Assembly: GCA_034509495.1 (NCBI GenBank)
Contig: CM067504.1
Span: 5,652,442-5,716,441, forward strand
Direction: 5' to 3'
DNA from: Acestrorhynchus altus
Taxonomy: Eukaryota > Chordata > Actinopteri > Characiformes > Acestrorhynchidae
Length of the DNA stretch: 64,000 nt
Position numbers and translations under genes: made by a program. The notes under the pieces were generated by a model. That model worked only from the letters and a program-made list of their open reading frames with translations. It searched no databases and was not told the origin of the DNA. Shown here in pieces: positions 28,020-39,687 of this stretch (the first letter of the stretch is position 1; each line of letters begins with the position of its first letter).

Positions 28020-28451
28020 GCTTGCTTTGTGACCCTGCACACAGAACCCACAGAACAGGAGAGAGATGCCTTGACCAGGATGTCTTATTAATGGGCAAAG
28101 TCAGTCTGTGTGTGTGTGTCATAAAACCTGTATGAGTCCCCTGCAGGTCTAAAACTCAGAGAGACACTGGGGAAGGAAGGAGAGACCTGCTGACTAGTCA
28201 GCTGACTTCCTACAAATGGCCAAAGCTGACAGTCCTCAAATTCCTGTTTACATCACTTAAGAATGGAAGGAATGAAACCCTTCCTAAATCTCAGCATGGC
28301 TGGGAGTTTACCAACACTCTGTCCCAGTGTCCACACTGTACTGGACATGAACAGCACTAATTCTAACTGCAGATACAGGTTTTTACACTGGCTCAGACTC
28401 CTACAGCTAACTAGTTAAGTCATTCATAAGAGTCTCAAAATAAGTGTTGAA

Positions 28452-28738
28452 CCCCAAATCAGCCCGAGAGCCCAAACGCAGCCCCTAAGAGGCCAAAATC
28501 AGCCCCTAAGAGGCCAAAATCAGCCCATGAGAGCCCAGAAATATCCTGAGAGCCCCAATTCAGCCCCTAACAGCCCAAAAACAGCAGCTGACAGCCCAAA
28601 ATCAGCCCCTATGAGTCCCAAATCAGCCTCTGACATTCCAAAACAGCCCATGACAGCCCAAAAACAGCCCCTGAGAGTGCCAAATCAGCCCACGAGAGAC
28701 CCAAATCAGCCCACGAGAACCCCAAAAAGCACTCCCCC
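28452..28738. repeat. about 20-bp minisatellite upstream of AKR1A1
   Basis: About 14 units of the type AAATCAGCCCCTGAGAGCCC, strongly degenerate in the middle. It lies within 0.5 kb of the AKR1A1 start codon, in the presumed first intron or 5' flank. Confidence 0.9.
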
Positions 28739-28919
28739 CAGTACAGCTGAGATAAACACCTCAGACATGTCTCCACTCTGCTGCCCCTGGCCCCAATTAA
28801 CCCATCTTTCATAAACCACAGCCTGTCCTGGCTCTGACTCACTGTATGTTCCAGCAGCGCTCACAGACGTCCTCAGTCTGATCCACAAAATCACAGCAAA
28901 TCTTTAAAGGCTTTCATTC

Positions 28920-29475
28920 TCCCAAACCCATTTCCGGTTCGACTGCCAGCGTTTCAAATACAAAATAAAAGTCCCCTCGTTGCTTTTTAAACGTCAAACG
29001 TAGACTTTAATGCTCGTCTTAATTAAGAACGTGCTTCTAATGGTTATAGAAAATAGGGATGATTACAGTGATGCTACAGGAATTTCTAAAGTGTTGCCAG
29101 AAACGCTTTATGGCATCCTGTCCACTTGTATCAAATTAAATCGTGACTCACACACTAGAGAGCGCCCGCGAGCGAGACTTCAGTGAATTGGCTGAACGGA
29201 GCTAAATGGCTAAAACTCAAAGGAACAATTATTTATTACCGCTTAATGACCACGATTTTACTTTAATCCTGGAAAATGTAATACTATATTTTAATAAAAT
29301 GTAAAAAATATGTTTATATGGTTTATTTTGTCTGCATAAATGTTTTTTTTTTTACAGTAGAGACACTAGCTTCACCGCTACGGAACGCCGTATATATATA
29401 ATTTTGCTTTAACGCTCCGTTTTGAGACCCATTCATTTAAGACTCGCGAGCGCCCTCTGGTGTCTGAATAACCCA
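28920..29475 (-). promoter_or_regulatory. akr1a1: probable 5' flank of AKR1A1 with scattered CpG
   Basis: Modest clusters of CpG (GAGCGCCCGCGAGCGAG near 29160, ACGGAACGCCGT near 29379, ACTCGCGAGCGCCC near 29442) contrast with the CpG-poor neighbourhood. No transcription start can be fixed. Confidence 0.35.
29450..29463 (-). promoter_or_regulatory. CTCF-like motif, minus orientation
   Basis: The minus strand reads ACACCAGAGGGCGC, matching 13 of 14 positions of the CTCF core CCASYAGRKGGCRS. Occupancy is unknown. Confidence 0.5.
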
Positions 29476-29502
29476 GAACACATTCTCAAGTATTAATTCT
29501 CT

Positions 29503-29505
<3 letters not shown>

Positions 29506-29560
<55 letters not shown>
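29506..29560. repeat. (CT)n microsatellite
   Basis: About 27 CT units with one slip at the right edge. Confidence 0.97.
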
Positions 29561-29565
<5 letters not shown>

Positions 29566-29668
29566 CTCTAAACCCTAAATAACAGATCTCTGTAATGTAA
29601 TTTTGTGAAAGTCTCATTGAATTTCAGATATCTTCACTGTAATGCTTTGAACTGCTTTCCATCAACTA

Positions 29669-29700
29669 TGATGATGATGATGATGATGATGATAATAATA

Positions 29701-29752
<52 letters not shown>
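29669..29752. repeat. (ATG)n(AAT)n compound microsatellite
   Basis: About 8 ATG units, then about 19 AAT units. This makes the poly-Asn and poly-Ile open frames seen here. Confidence 0.97.
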
Positions 29753-29754
<2 letters not shown>

Positions 29755-29756
29755 CC

Positions 29757-29950
29757 AGCCATTAGGGGTGTAGTTTGTGCACTTCTGGTGGTGCCGGTCC
29801 CAAGCCCGGATGAATGGTGAGGGTTGCGTGAGGAAGGGCATCTGGTGTAAAACGTTTGCAAAAACTATAATGCAGATCATAAATTTGATGATCCATTGTG
29901 GTGACCCCTAAAGGGAGCAGCCGAAAGAAGAAGATTATTATTATTATTAT
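29757..29950 (+). mobile_element. RTE-type LINE 3' end
   Basis: Contains GAGGGTTGCGTGAGGAAGGG, CATCTGGTGTAAAACGTTTG and the terminal GTGGTGACCCCTAAAGGGAG with CAGCCGAAAGAAGAAGA, then an ATT tail. These are the 3' ends of BovB/RTE-like fish LINEs. Related copies: 31372-31620 (minus) and 61712-61985 (plus). Confidence 0.75.
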
Positions 29951-30530
29951 TTCTAGTCAAAACTGGAATTACAGATATCTAAGTGATATTTTTGTGATAT
30001 TAAACTGCAAAAATTATGCATATTACTACTAGTAAAAACGTAATTAGACACATCTTGAAATATCATTTGTACCAGTCAGACCTGAACTTATAGTCACAAT
30101 TATATTGTAGATATCTGGAATTAATATGATAGTAAAAAGTAATTATAGCTTTCTGTAACTGGAGTTTGACCAGTAAAATGTAATTATAATATAATAAGAG
30201 AGAGTGAAATTCAATGTAAATCCATGGGACCAGACCAGTGAAAATGACATTAAGGATATGGTTCTGGTTACGTGACCAGTCTGAATGGATGTATATCTGT
30301 AGATCTGATGTTATTAGAGTGTGTGAGCTTGTGAGTGTTTGTGGGAGTTTATTATTGGGACCCCTGCACTGCTTTCACAGAATTCACTACTGGTTGGTGT
30401 GTAAAGCCAAATCCAGAGTGACATGAGTGTGGAAACACATAACCTATGGCACTGTGTTCATATTGCCAGCCCAGATCTGATTTTGTGCATATCTGGATTG
30501 TGTCCAGATATATATTATTCTATCTATTTA

Positions 30531-30548
30531 TGTGTGTGTTTTGTGTGT

Positions 30549-30601
<53 letters not shown>
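30531..30601. repeat. (TG)n microsatellite
   Basis: About 33 TG units with two interruptions. Confidence 0.96.
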
Positions 30602-30605
<4 letters not shown>

Positions 30606-31370
30606 GATAGATTGTGAGTAGTTTTTCCACATGGTTTTAATGATTGTGAGAATTTGTGAGTTTAATGACTGAGAGGCTGATTCTGCTCTCATTACTGAAG
30701 GTCTGGATGCAGTAAATGACTATAAGCTAAACTTAAAACGGTGACATATAATATTGCCACCTTGTGTCCTTGTTTTGAAGTGAATGTTCATCTCCATGAT
30801 GACTAAATGTGTTTTTCAGATACTGTCAGATGGTGTCACTATTCTACTTGAGCAGATTTCAAGAATGCTGACCTGTGGGGCCACAGAAATGGAATGTATA
30901 TAGTTTTAGTTTAACCATGTTGGGAAAATCTTTTTCAGATGCTGTCACTATTCTGCAAATGCTGACTTGTGGAAAATCATGTCCATTCACGAACAACAAG
31001 GAAGTATTTAAATCGTTCTCATCCTCATTACTCTCTGTATCATTTTCCATGTTCGTTTTTTAACATTTTCATATTTGGGAGGGCTTTTAGATTTAGATTT
31101 AATTGAATTGAATGTCTTTGTCCATCTTTGAATGTCTTTTTCTGATGTTCTCACTCTTCTTTCAAATACTGTCACTTCTGTTCATGAGTAGAGCACCGAT
31201 TGGTGACCTGCCAGAGCATGGAAGAGGAGCATTTTTTGATCAACAAAAAGATGTGTTCAGGTCTTTTTCTAAAATGATCAGATTCACAAGATTTAGTCCC
31301 ACAACACATTAATTGCTTTGAGTTTATTGTTTATTCCCTATACAGTAATCATCAATAACCTTTACTTCTT
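30602..31370. other. intergenic, no gene seen
   Basis: Contains a loosely duplicated segment: CAGATACTGTCAGATGGTGTCACTATTCT-like text near 30820 and again near 30940 and 31155. No coding or known-repeat signature. Confidence 0.3.
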
Positions 31371-31371
31371 C

Positions 31372-31622
31372 TTCTTTCAGCTGCTCCCTTCGTCTACCTC
31401 CGTCTTGCCCTATCCCCTGCCTCCTCTACTGTTACACCAACCATCTCCATGTCCACCTTCCACTCTCACTGCCTTCTAACCCACCTTCCTCCTCTCCTCC
31501 TCGATGATCTTCGACCTACAGTTGCCAATTTCCACTGGCACCCTACTGGTCCACAGCACCGGAGGCGGTCGTTGTTAACCCGAGCCTCAACCGATCCGGT
31601 ATCATATTTATGATACGCATTC
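31372..31622 (-). mobile_element. RTE-type LINE 3' end, reverse orientation
   Basis: Starts with CTTTCAGCTGCTCCCTTCG, the reverse of the RTE terminus. It continues through a C/T-rich coding remnant to AACCCGAGCCTCAACCGATC. Confidence 0.65.
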
Positions 31623-31689
31623 ACTGAAGGTGATAAAACATTTAATCTCCTCTGAGCCTTAGGTTTGTAATAAACTCATAAGAAAGGAA

Positions 31690-32112
31690 GGAACGGTGCA
31701 CAACGTCTGTCCTATTCTAGTCCTGTTCACCTTTTGTCTCAGTTGCTGTGTTGTCTCATGTGCTCCTAGCACATGCTTTGTGCTTGTGTTGGTCTTGTCT
31801 CCTCCCTTGCTCCACCCATTTGGAGGTGTGTCTGATTTGTAACCCTGCCCCTTCGTTATCATGTCCCAGGTATGGTCAATGTTACATTTAAGACCCTTTG
31901 TCTCAGCCTGTCTTTGTGAGTTCTAGTTGAAGCTTGTTTGTTAGCCTTTGTAGATGTTGTTGTCATGTATGTACTTGATAGTTAGTCCTCCAGTCAGTTT
32001 GTTTATGATATCCTTTAGTTTTATATTTTGTTTATTTTCATTAAATCCTGAACCCCAGCTTTTACCTCCGCGTCCCTAGTCTTCGTCTGTTCAGCTCACC
32101 ATCCTGACACAG
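31690..32112. mobile_element. possible solo LTR
   Basis: Composition and layout resemble fish LTR-retrotransposon LTRs: a G/T-rich body, CATTAAATCCTGAACCCCAG and a CCTGACA end at 32102-32108. I could not define the left end or a target duplication. Confidence 0.3.
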
Positions 32113-32356
32113 GGGAATCTGTCCTCCGCCTTTAACCCATCCACACACAGTGATACACACATACACTCTATTGAGTTCGCACACTATGGGGCAGTGAGCA
32201 TGTGTGCCCAGAGTGGTGGGCACCTCTATCCAAGGTGCCTGGGTTGCAGCTGGGGAGTTCAGTGCCTTGCTCAAATGAAGCCCTACCAGTTCAGGGATTC
32301 AAACCAGTAACCTTCCAGTCATAAGGCTCGTTCCCCAACCACCAGGCCATGACTAA
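32113..32356 (-). mobile_element. tRNA-derived-type SINE, reverse orientation
   Basis: Shares CAGTTCAGGGATTCAAACCAG, TAACCTTCCAGTCAT and ACCAGGCCATGACT with the copies at 18695 and 45517. In reverse, the GGTTTGAATCCCTGAAC stretch looks like a tRNA B box. Confidence 0.7.
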
Positions 32357-33262
32357 CCCCAACAAGTAAACACAGCTAATGTAGCTAAATAAATAATATT
32401 CTCTTATTTACCAACACATATGTAATGTATATGTGTAATATGACTTTCATAGACCTTGACTGTTTTAACTTTTTTATTTCTTTTCAGATTTTATAATTCT
32501 ACTGATGTATATCATTTCATGCTTGGTTTGCTTTGTGTTAAAAGTTTTTTTTAATTATTCTGAAAAGTATTTAATATTTTAAGAGCTGCGAGCCAGCTGT
32601 GTTCAGGTCTTCAGGCTAATGAGTGTAAACTGTGTGTCATTATTTTAATTTTTACAGTATGTTTTGGTAATTTTTGCAAAAATATGTTTAAATAAATGCT
32701 GTGCTGTCATCCGTGCCAGTGCCTGGGGGGTCTGGGTACAGTGTACAGATTCACTGTGGAAAGTGTAGTATCACTTTTGACTCACTCTTCTGCGTTTATC
32801 TGGAACATCTCTTTTAATTTTCTCAGAAAAGTGCTTCTTCATCATGGGTTTTGCAGTTAAGACACACCATATTTGGTCTGACATCTCATGTAAGCCCTAG
32901 GCGTTCCCGTAAATGTTGCAAAAGATATGAACATATCAACATTGAATATCATGTTGTCCACTTAGTAGCAAAGTCCATGCATTAAAATGTAGCTTTTTAA
33001 ACATTCTGTTTATTTTATAGCCATAACCTTTTGCTCATTTTAATTTGACCTTACTGTCATTCTTAATTTTAAGGCTTTCCCAAATTATGTTAATATTTCA
33101 ATTTTCTAACAAGCATCATTATATTTGTGGGTACACTGTGTGCTCCTTTTCTTTTAAAACATGTTATGAAGCACTCTGAGCTGCATTATGTGTGAAAGAT
33201 GAATAAGATTATTATTTAAAAAAACAACAATAACAAGCAACAGTCGAAAATATGCAATAATA
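32357..33262. other. intergenic, no gene seen
   Basis: AT-rich DNA without a convincing exon, repeat or motif. Confidence 0.3.
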
Positions 33263-33265
33263 TAA

Positions 33266-33266
<1 letters not shown>

Positions 33267-33313
<47 letters not shown>
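33267..33313. repeat. (ATT)n microsatellite
   Basis: About 15 ATT units. Confidence 0.96.
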
Positions 33314-33315
<2 letters not shown>

Positions 33316-33461
33316 ATAAAATACTGGTTGTGATGACAAGAGGTGCACCATGGAAATGTGGCTCAGAAATACATTAATGGTTATCTGGTGTGGTTTGACT
33401 GGTTTGCCGCAACATGATAAATAAATAATTGGCATATATACATGCAAACTGTGGACGCAAA

Positions 33462-33668
33462 CATTTGTGGCGTGTACCTGACACTCTTATCCAGAATGTT
33501 TAACAAGGTTGCTCATGTTACAGAGGTGGCCAGAGTCTTGCCCAAAAACTCTTATTGGTGTAGCACAGCATCATTACCCAGACTGGGAATCAAACCCCAG
33601 TCTCCCACATGGTGTGGTGGCTCACTGGTGAAGTTATCTATTGTGCAACACCAACCACCACCCCAAAC
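33462..33668 (-). mobile_element. tRNA-derived-type SINE, second family
   Basis: In reverse the head reads CCAGTGAGCCACCACACCAT, then GGGTTTGATTCCCAGTC (B-box-like). The end carries CATTCTGGATAAGAGTGTC, the common tail shared by fish SINEs and LINEs. Confidence 0.6.
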
Positions 33669-34335
33669 ACATTAATACAGTGCAATAATGCATTCAGTGA
33701 ACATTTCTACAGTTCTCTTCCCCACTATGGTGATTTATTTCATCAGTATCACATTAATAAACATGAAATGACCATGTAAATCAACTATCTATAGAAATGA
33801 TTCAGATTCCTGTAACTTTAGAAGTTCACCTACAGATTTTAATGTCAACTTTTAAAGTTTTGGTGTTCAACATCAAAAACAAAAGAAAAATAAACCCTGA
33901 TAACTGATTTAAAAAACTATTTCAAGGTAAAGTTTATAGGGTTTACTTCGGTTTCTACCTTTAAAAAGTATAATGTAAGAAATCAGGTGTAAAAGGTGGA
34001 AAATTTGAGGTAAGTGATTGGACATTGTATCTTTCAGGTCAATATAAAAAGCTAGAAATACTGGTTTTGGTTACTGGAATTGGTTCGATATTACTGGTAT
34101 CTGGTTTGGTATCATGGGCAATAAGCCTATACTGAATAAATTAGTTAAATGTAGAAAGTCATTACAGGTCTGAATTGATCTAAACATCTTATTTGTAAAG
34201 TCTAACAGTTGAGGAGGGAAAAGGCTGGTCTTATGCTGCCAATCTGATCACATATCAGATCTGATCTCAGTTGATTGTGAAACAATATTTGTGTAATATC
34301 AGAGCTGTGCAAGAGATATGACTTTTAAAAGAAAA
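33669..34335. other. 5' flank of the 147-aa gene
   Basis: AT-rich. I see no clear promoter element. A non-coding exon seems to begin near its right end. Confidence 0.3.
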
Positions 34336-34548
34336 GAGGAAACAGTTGCAGGCCTTTATACCTTTGATCATAAACTCAAAACAAATAACATCTACTGTGA
34401 CATCAGCAAAACATCTCCGCACATTCCAGTGACATTTGTCATCCACTCACTTCAGGTAAATTCTCTTCTTTTCATTCAGTTCGTTGTTTCATGATCAGAC
34501 TGTTTCACGCAGCATCTCAGTTTGTTTGTGCTTGTTCTGGCTGTTCAG

Positions 34549-34992
34549 ATGGGGAACATTCAAATTGCAAATGCCACAGATCGCAACATTCGTCTTTACT
34601 ACAAGAGGGAGAAGATACGTCTCGATGAACTAAAGCTGAACTTTTTGGGGGAGGCCAAACTAGAGGCCACCGGCCCCTCAGGCAAACTCTCCAGTGATTC
34701 CAAACTGGAGTTCAAGCGCAAAACAAATATTGGCTTCCAGATCCTCCCAGCTGAAGATTATGTGGATTTCTGCAATTTCAAATGTGTTTTTCTCACTGCT
34801 TACTATGAGACAGACAACGATGAAGAGAAGTTTGACGACAAGAACAACATCTTGAATAATCTCAGAGTGTATAATTGTCTGAGGCAGCCCACTTCTTTCA
34901 TCATCACAAAGAATGGAGCCATGCATCTGTCAAAGCACGGACACATCTGGGTCGACAAGGACGGTGTTGATCATCAACCCCCCCAAAAATGA
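34549..34992 (+). CDS. uncharacterised 147-aa protein, single coding exon
   Basis: A TTCTGGCTGTTCAG acceptor abuts the ATG at 34549. A matching donor (CACTTCAG|GTAAAT) at 34455/34456 gives a 93-bp intron after a non-coding first exon, the same layout as many small vertebrate genes. The product starts MGNIQIANATDRNIRLYY and ends KHGHIWVDKDGVDHQPPQK. It has no signal peptide, no membrane segment and three Cys. The N-terminal third is basic and amphipathic. The C-terminal half alternates hydrophobic residues (VFLTAYYET; SFIITKNGAMHL), which suggests a beta-sandwich. Gly2 is present, but residue 6 is Ile, so N-myristoylation is doubtful. I do not recognise the family. Even codon usage and a clean frame argue that it is a real gene and not a pseudogene. 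Confidence 0.72.
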   Translation: MGNIQIANATDRNIRLYYKREKIRLDELKLNFLGEAKLEATGPSGKLSSDSKLEFKRKTNIGFQILPAEDYVDFCNFKCVFLTAYYETDNDEEKFDDKNNILNNLRVYNCLRQPTSFIITKNGAMHLSKHGHIWVDKDGVDHQPPQK

Positions 34993-35330
34993 CACCCTTC
35001 TCCAGCAGTCATCGCTGTTATGTTGTGCTTCTCATGAGGTTTTCAACACCTGGAAACTTGTCTTCTAACATGTGAAGCTTGAAGTAGTCAGAGGAAAGTG
35101 AGTGTAATTTATTGGGACTTTTCAATAATTATTATATTAGAAACATATACATTCATAAAACCAGCAAAGGAAACAATCCTGGGCATATTTTTTCGATGAA
35201 AGCAGGCAACAGACAGGCACAAACTGAACCCAGAATTTACAGAAACATACTTCTGCTGCAGGTATGATCTTCACTTTTGAAAGATGAGGTATTCAGGACA
35301 TCAATTTTATTTGTTCATTAAAAATTCTTT
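34993..35330. other. probable 3' UTR of the 147-aa gene
   Basis: Follows the TGA. No AATAAA is seen close by; the first clear pair is at 36178-36189, beyond two MITEs. Confidence 0.3.
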
Positions 35331-35334
35331 AGTA

Positions 35335-35540
35335 AAGGCAATGGTTCTCTATAGAACCATGATCAATCAAAGAACTGCCTGGATGTTAAATGGTCTTCAC
35401 CTGGTTAAAGGTACTTCAGGTTGGTGGAAACATTTGTAGATTGTTCTATAAATACATAGATCCTTTTAAAATGGTACTGTGGCACACCACATAGGGTTCC
35501 ACTACAGTCAAATAATCCCTTTTAATGCATAGAACCAAAT
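35335..35540. mobile_element. MITE of the TATAGAACC family
   Basis: Contains AATGGTTCTCTATAGAACCAT and an opposing GGGTTCC/GAACC pattern. The same palindromic motif family appears at 37398-37580 and 41024-41166. Confidence 0.5.
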
Positions 35541-35848
35541 ATTTTGTTATATTGTCATTATAGCATATTGTATACTGTGTAATTAATTCATAAACTTACA
35601 TTTCAAAAACATTTCCCTTTTTTGTTTAACTGTTGATCAGTGTGGCTTTGAGATCCAGAATCTCAAATTATTAGAATATTATCTTTTAAGAAATATGCAA
35701 TCTGGTCAAACTACTAATACATTAGTGATAAGGGGACACTGGACCACCCCATGTCTGCTGTAATACTTGGGTGTACTGAAGTAATGATAGTTTGTTTGCT
35801 GGACATAATAGAACAGTAGCAGCTAATTAGGGTCTGAGTCATCATATC

Positions 35849-36079
35849 GTTCCCTTGGAGCTATAAGGTTCTATCTGCATTGTGAGCAGTTTTGAGATAT
35901 TAAGCCTTAAACAGAAAGCCTGGACAGATATGGAGATATAAACTCTATGTTTTCTAGATAAAGAGTCTAAAATGCAACCAACTTCCAAACACCTCACATA
36001 ATGTTAGAAATCACACAATAAAAATATGTAAATTTGGATAAAAATGTCAGAACCTAGAACCTTATAGTTCCAAGGGGAC
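35849..36079. mobile_element. MITE with about 24-bp TIRs
   Basis: The left arm TTCCCTTGGAGCTATAAGGT and the right arm AACCTTATAGTTCCAAGGGG are inverse copies about 180 bp apart. There is no coding interior. Confidence 0.7.
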
Positions 36080-36672
36080 AAAATATATACATTGTAGAAA
36101 CCTGGTGTATATTTATTACTTACAGAACTTTTGTCATTTACATATGATTTTTGCTTTGCTTGTAAAGAATAATAACAATAAAAAATAAAGTCAATTAAAA
36201 TCTTTGACGTGTTTCTAAGTATCTGCTGTTAATAATCTAGACGTTGTTATGATATAAATATGATTCAATCTTTGAAATCTCTTTCATCTTGTATCTTATT
36301 GTACAAATTTCCAGATGGAACAGTTTCATTCATGTGTTTTACAGCATTTACACTTCAGTGTGAGCAGCGCAGTGAGTGGTAGGGGTTTTTGCAATGCTGG
36401 CTGTCCTCTTCTGCAGTAGACACACATTCCAGCACAGTAAAAACACAGCAGATGATCTAATCTTTGCATTTTAAGTGGGTATGTTTTAGTGAGAAATGCT
36501 TGGCTATAAGTCCATTTATCAGTATATCTGCAGGAAGAGGAAGAGGAGGAGTGAGTCAATGTGATTAGGTTTGGGAATTAAAGCGCTTTGATAGCTGTAG
36601 TGTATGTTTTTCCCATTCGGTATGTCTTGGGAACTGCTGTAGAAGGAAGACAATGATCCTCTGGTGAAGAAA

Positions 36673-37012
36673 ATGAAAAGCTGGTCTCTTATCGTTGTGA
36701 TAGGTGAGTTTATACAGTCTAATTAATCTGCTTTAACTCCTAAACCTGTACGTGGCCTCGATGTTTCAGTGTGTTTGGATTACATCTAAGATTAATGCTT
36801 CATATTCAGAGCTAAATGTTCTTCATTTACTAGACTGTCATCATGAGTGGTTCATGTTTTCTTTTAGCAGAATTCCAAGAATTCCAAAATAAAGTCCAAA
36901 ATAACAGGTGAAAAGCTGGAAAAACTAACAAAAATACTTAATCCATTACTTTGTACTTTGTTTTTTAGTGCTGTCATCATTGGTCAAACATGGAACTTCT
37001 GATGGTATAACT

Positions 37013-37092
<80 letters not shown>

Positions 37093-39642
37093 GTAAACGC
37101 ATTATAGAACAATATTAGTTTTCAGGGTGTGTTTATGTGTGCCTGCTTTAAAATTTGTAATTTGTCCATTTTTCCTAATGATCGCTGAATGATAAAGTCA
37201 TTCCTATTTTTATTCATGCAGGATTTCACCTGCAGGTCTCCAGGACATTGAAACACTCTCTGCTGGTCCACAAGCCCATCCTGAGGGTTCATTTCATTGT
37301 CATTCATTTCATTTTCAGTATACATTAAAATCTGGGCCATTACACATTCTAGTTATAAACAGGTGGGCTGTGGCATGGAAATAGTCAAGAATCCCTGTTT
37401 AAAGGGTTCTACAGTAAAGACAATGTTCTAATATAGAGCTCAGCTCACATATTCAATACGTAAATGCTTCTTTTCGTGATAGGAAACCTTTTTTTCTTCG
37501 TAGCACCAAAGAGCAGCTCACTATTGTTACAATGCACCCTTTATCATTATTACACAGAACCCTTTTCAATAAGAGTGCAGGCAATGAGGATTTAAAGGCT
37601 TATTTATGTCTATGGTTCCCTCCCCCCAGATGGCCAGACACAAAGCAGAGGTTCTAAAATGTTCCACGGAGATGCTTTTCAGTTAAAGAATGGTACAGCA
37701 GTGCAAATCCAAAATGTCACCCATGACAGTTTCCACAATTCCACAGTGTCTGTGGAGAGTCCAGAGAGCGGGATATCAGTGAGAGGTGGGAACGTGATTT
37801 CTGCTCTGATTTTAAACACATTTCAAATATCTTTATTCACATTTCACTAGCAGGACCTGTTTTCCTTTAGATAACTCTACAGATCATTCAGAGGAAGAAC
37901 ATGTCTCTACAGGTATGGAAGCCTGATAGAGAGGTTTTTCAATTTAGTCAGATAATCAGTATCATATGTTCATGTTATTAAATCCATCCATCAGGGTCCT
38001 GGGTTTGGGTGGTCTGTGCCTTTGTGATCATTCTGCTTCTCGTTCCTGTCATCTTGCTGCTTGTACCAAGCTTTAGGTAAGGCATAATTATCACTGATTA
38101 TCACTAATCAGGGTGTTATTAAATCACATATTTTAGAAATTCAAAAATTATTTAGTTTGAAGGATATACTGATGCAGCTCAGGGAATTAGATTGTTGTGA
38201 AAAAAGTTCATTCTTTATCCAAATTTCATTTTTAAAGGTAAGCTTTCATATTTTACACTCATCATCAAAAATAGTTGCACCCAGAAACACAACAAAGGTT
38301 ATCAGGAAAAATAAATAATTAAAGGTTTTGATTGATATGATCAATATTTATTGATCTACACATACAGAAGTAGTGTCTCTACGGCGTCGGGTTTAACGCA
38401 TCAGGTTGAAATGCTTCAAACAAAACAGGACGTGACAGAGATCCAGTGGGACCTTGCCTGGATGGAGATGTCCAATTTGCTGGACAAGCAGCACTTGTCT
38501 GTAATGAGGACAAAGGGTAATCCAGTATCATAGGAAATTGCACCCCTCACTGACCACAGTGCCTCCACACATGGATTCATTGGTCATCTCCACCAGGACA
38601 AAGCAGGACTCATCACTGAAGATGACCCGCTGCCATTCTGAGTGAAGCTCAGTCAAGCATTGCAATCAATTGATTCCTGTCTTCAAACGCAGACTGAAGG
38701 CTCATCTGTTTCAGGAGTATTTAACTCCATTAAGACATTTGTGTTCAGCAGGATCTAAGCGTGAGGAACCTCTAGATTCAAGCCTTGCCTACTAGCTAAG
38801 GATATTCTGAGTGAACAGCAAAGCACGTTTGTAAGTCACTCTGGATAAGAGCGTCTGCTAAATGCTGTAAATATAAAGGTAAATTCTTTCTTTGTTCAAT
38901 TTATTTTTTGATGATGAGTGTAAATTCATTTTCATTTCAGTCTCATATTAACAACATTACCTGGTGTGCCTACTTTCACCTACGTAATATCAACCGCCTC
39001 CGCCCCTCCCTTAGTCCCCATTCCACTGCCATCCTTGTTCACTGCCTCGTTACATCTCGCCTGGATTATTGCTACTCCCTCCTTTACGGTCTCCCCCACA
39101 AATATCTCCATAAGCTCCAACTAGTCCAGAACTCAGCTGCCCGTATCATCACCAGAACCCCATCCATTCACCACATCACTCCTGTCACTCCTGTCCTGCA
39201 ACAGCTTCACTGGCTCCCTATCAAGTTTCGCATAGAATACAAAATTCTTCCAAGGCCATCCACAATCTCTCTTCACCCTATCTTTTACATTTTCTTTATG
39301 TTGCTACTCCCTCTCGCTCCCTCAGATTGTCTTCATCCATCCACCTGACTGTCCCCTCCACCCGTCTCACCACCATGGGGAGCAGAGCTTTCAGTCGCTC
39401 TGCTCCCCAACTCTGGAACTCCTTATCACCTTACATAAGGAACATAAATTCACTTACAAACTTCAGATCTGCACTCAAAACATACCTGTTTAATTCTGCC
39501 TTCTCCATCTGACTCAGTTATTTTTATATTTGATCCTATTTGTTTCTTTTCTTATTATTTTAATTTTATTGTCTATTTTACTCTTTGTACGGTGTCCTTG
39601 AGTGCCAGAAAGGCGCCTTCGAAATAAAATGTATTATTGTTA

Positions 39643-39687
<45 letters not shown>

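Larger units (their letters stand above)
38254..38922 (-). mobile_element. Tc1-like element carrying a host-exon fragment
   Basis: Left TIR TACACTCATCATCAAAAATA, right TIR TATTTTTTGATGATGAGTGTA, at TA dinucleotides. 38343-38403 matches the 3' part of the family copy at 56010-56074 in reverse (ATATTTATTGATCTACAC, GTGTCTCT, GGGTTTAA). 38574-38650 is the reversed FSDES transposase block. Between them lies 38408-38495, which is not transposon-like and repeats 40037-40124 of the host gene. 38690-38875 is a second insertion, ending in CACTCTGGATAAGAGCGTC. Confidence 0.75.

Noticed and set aside
38908..39512. Long frames that look like a conserved protein
   Set aside because: They match the C-terminal part of CR1/Rex1-type LINE ORF2, with a frameshift and an ATT tail. 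This is a truncated retroelement, not a host gene.
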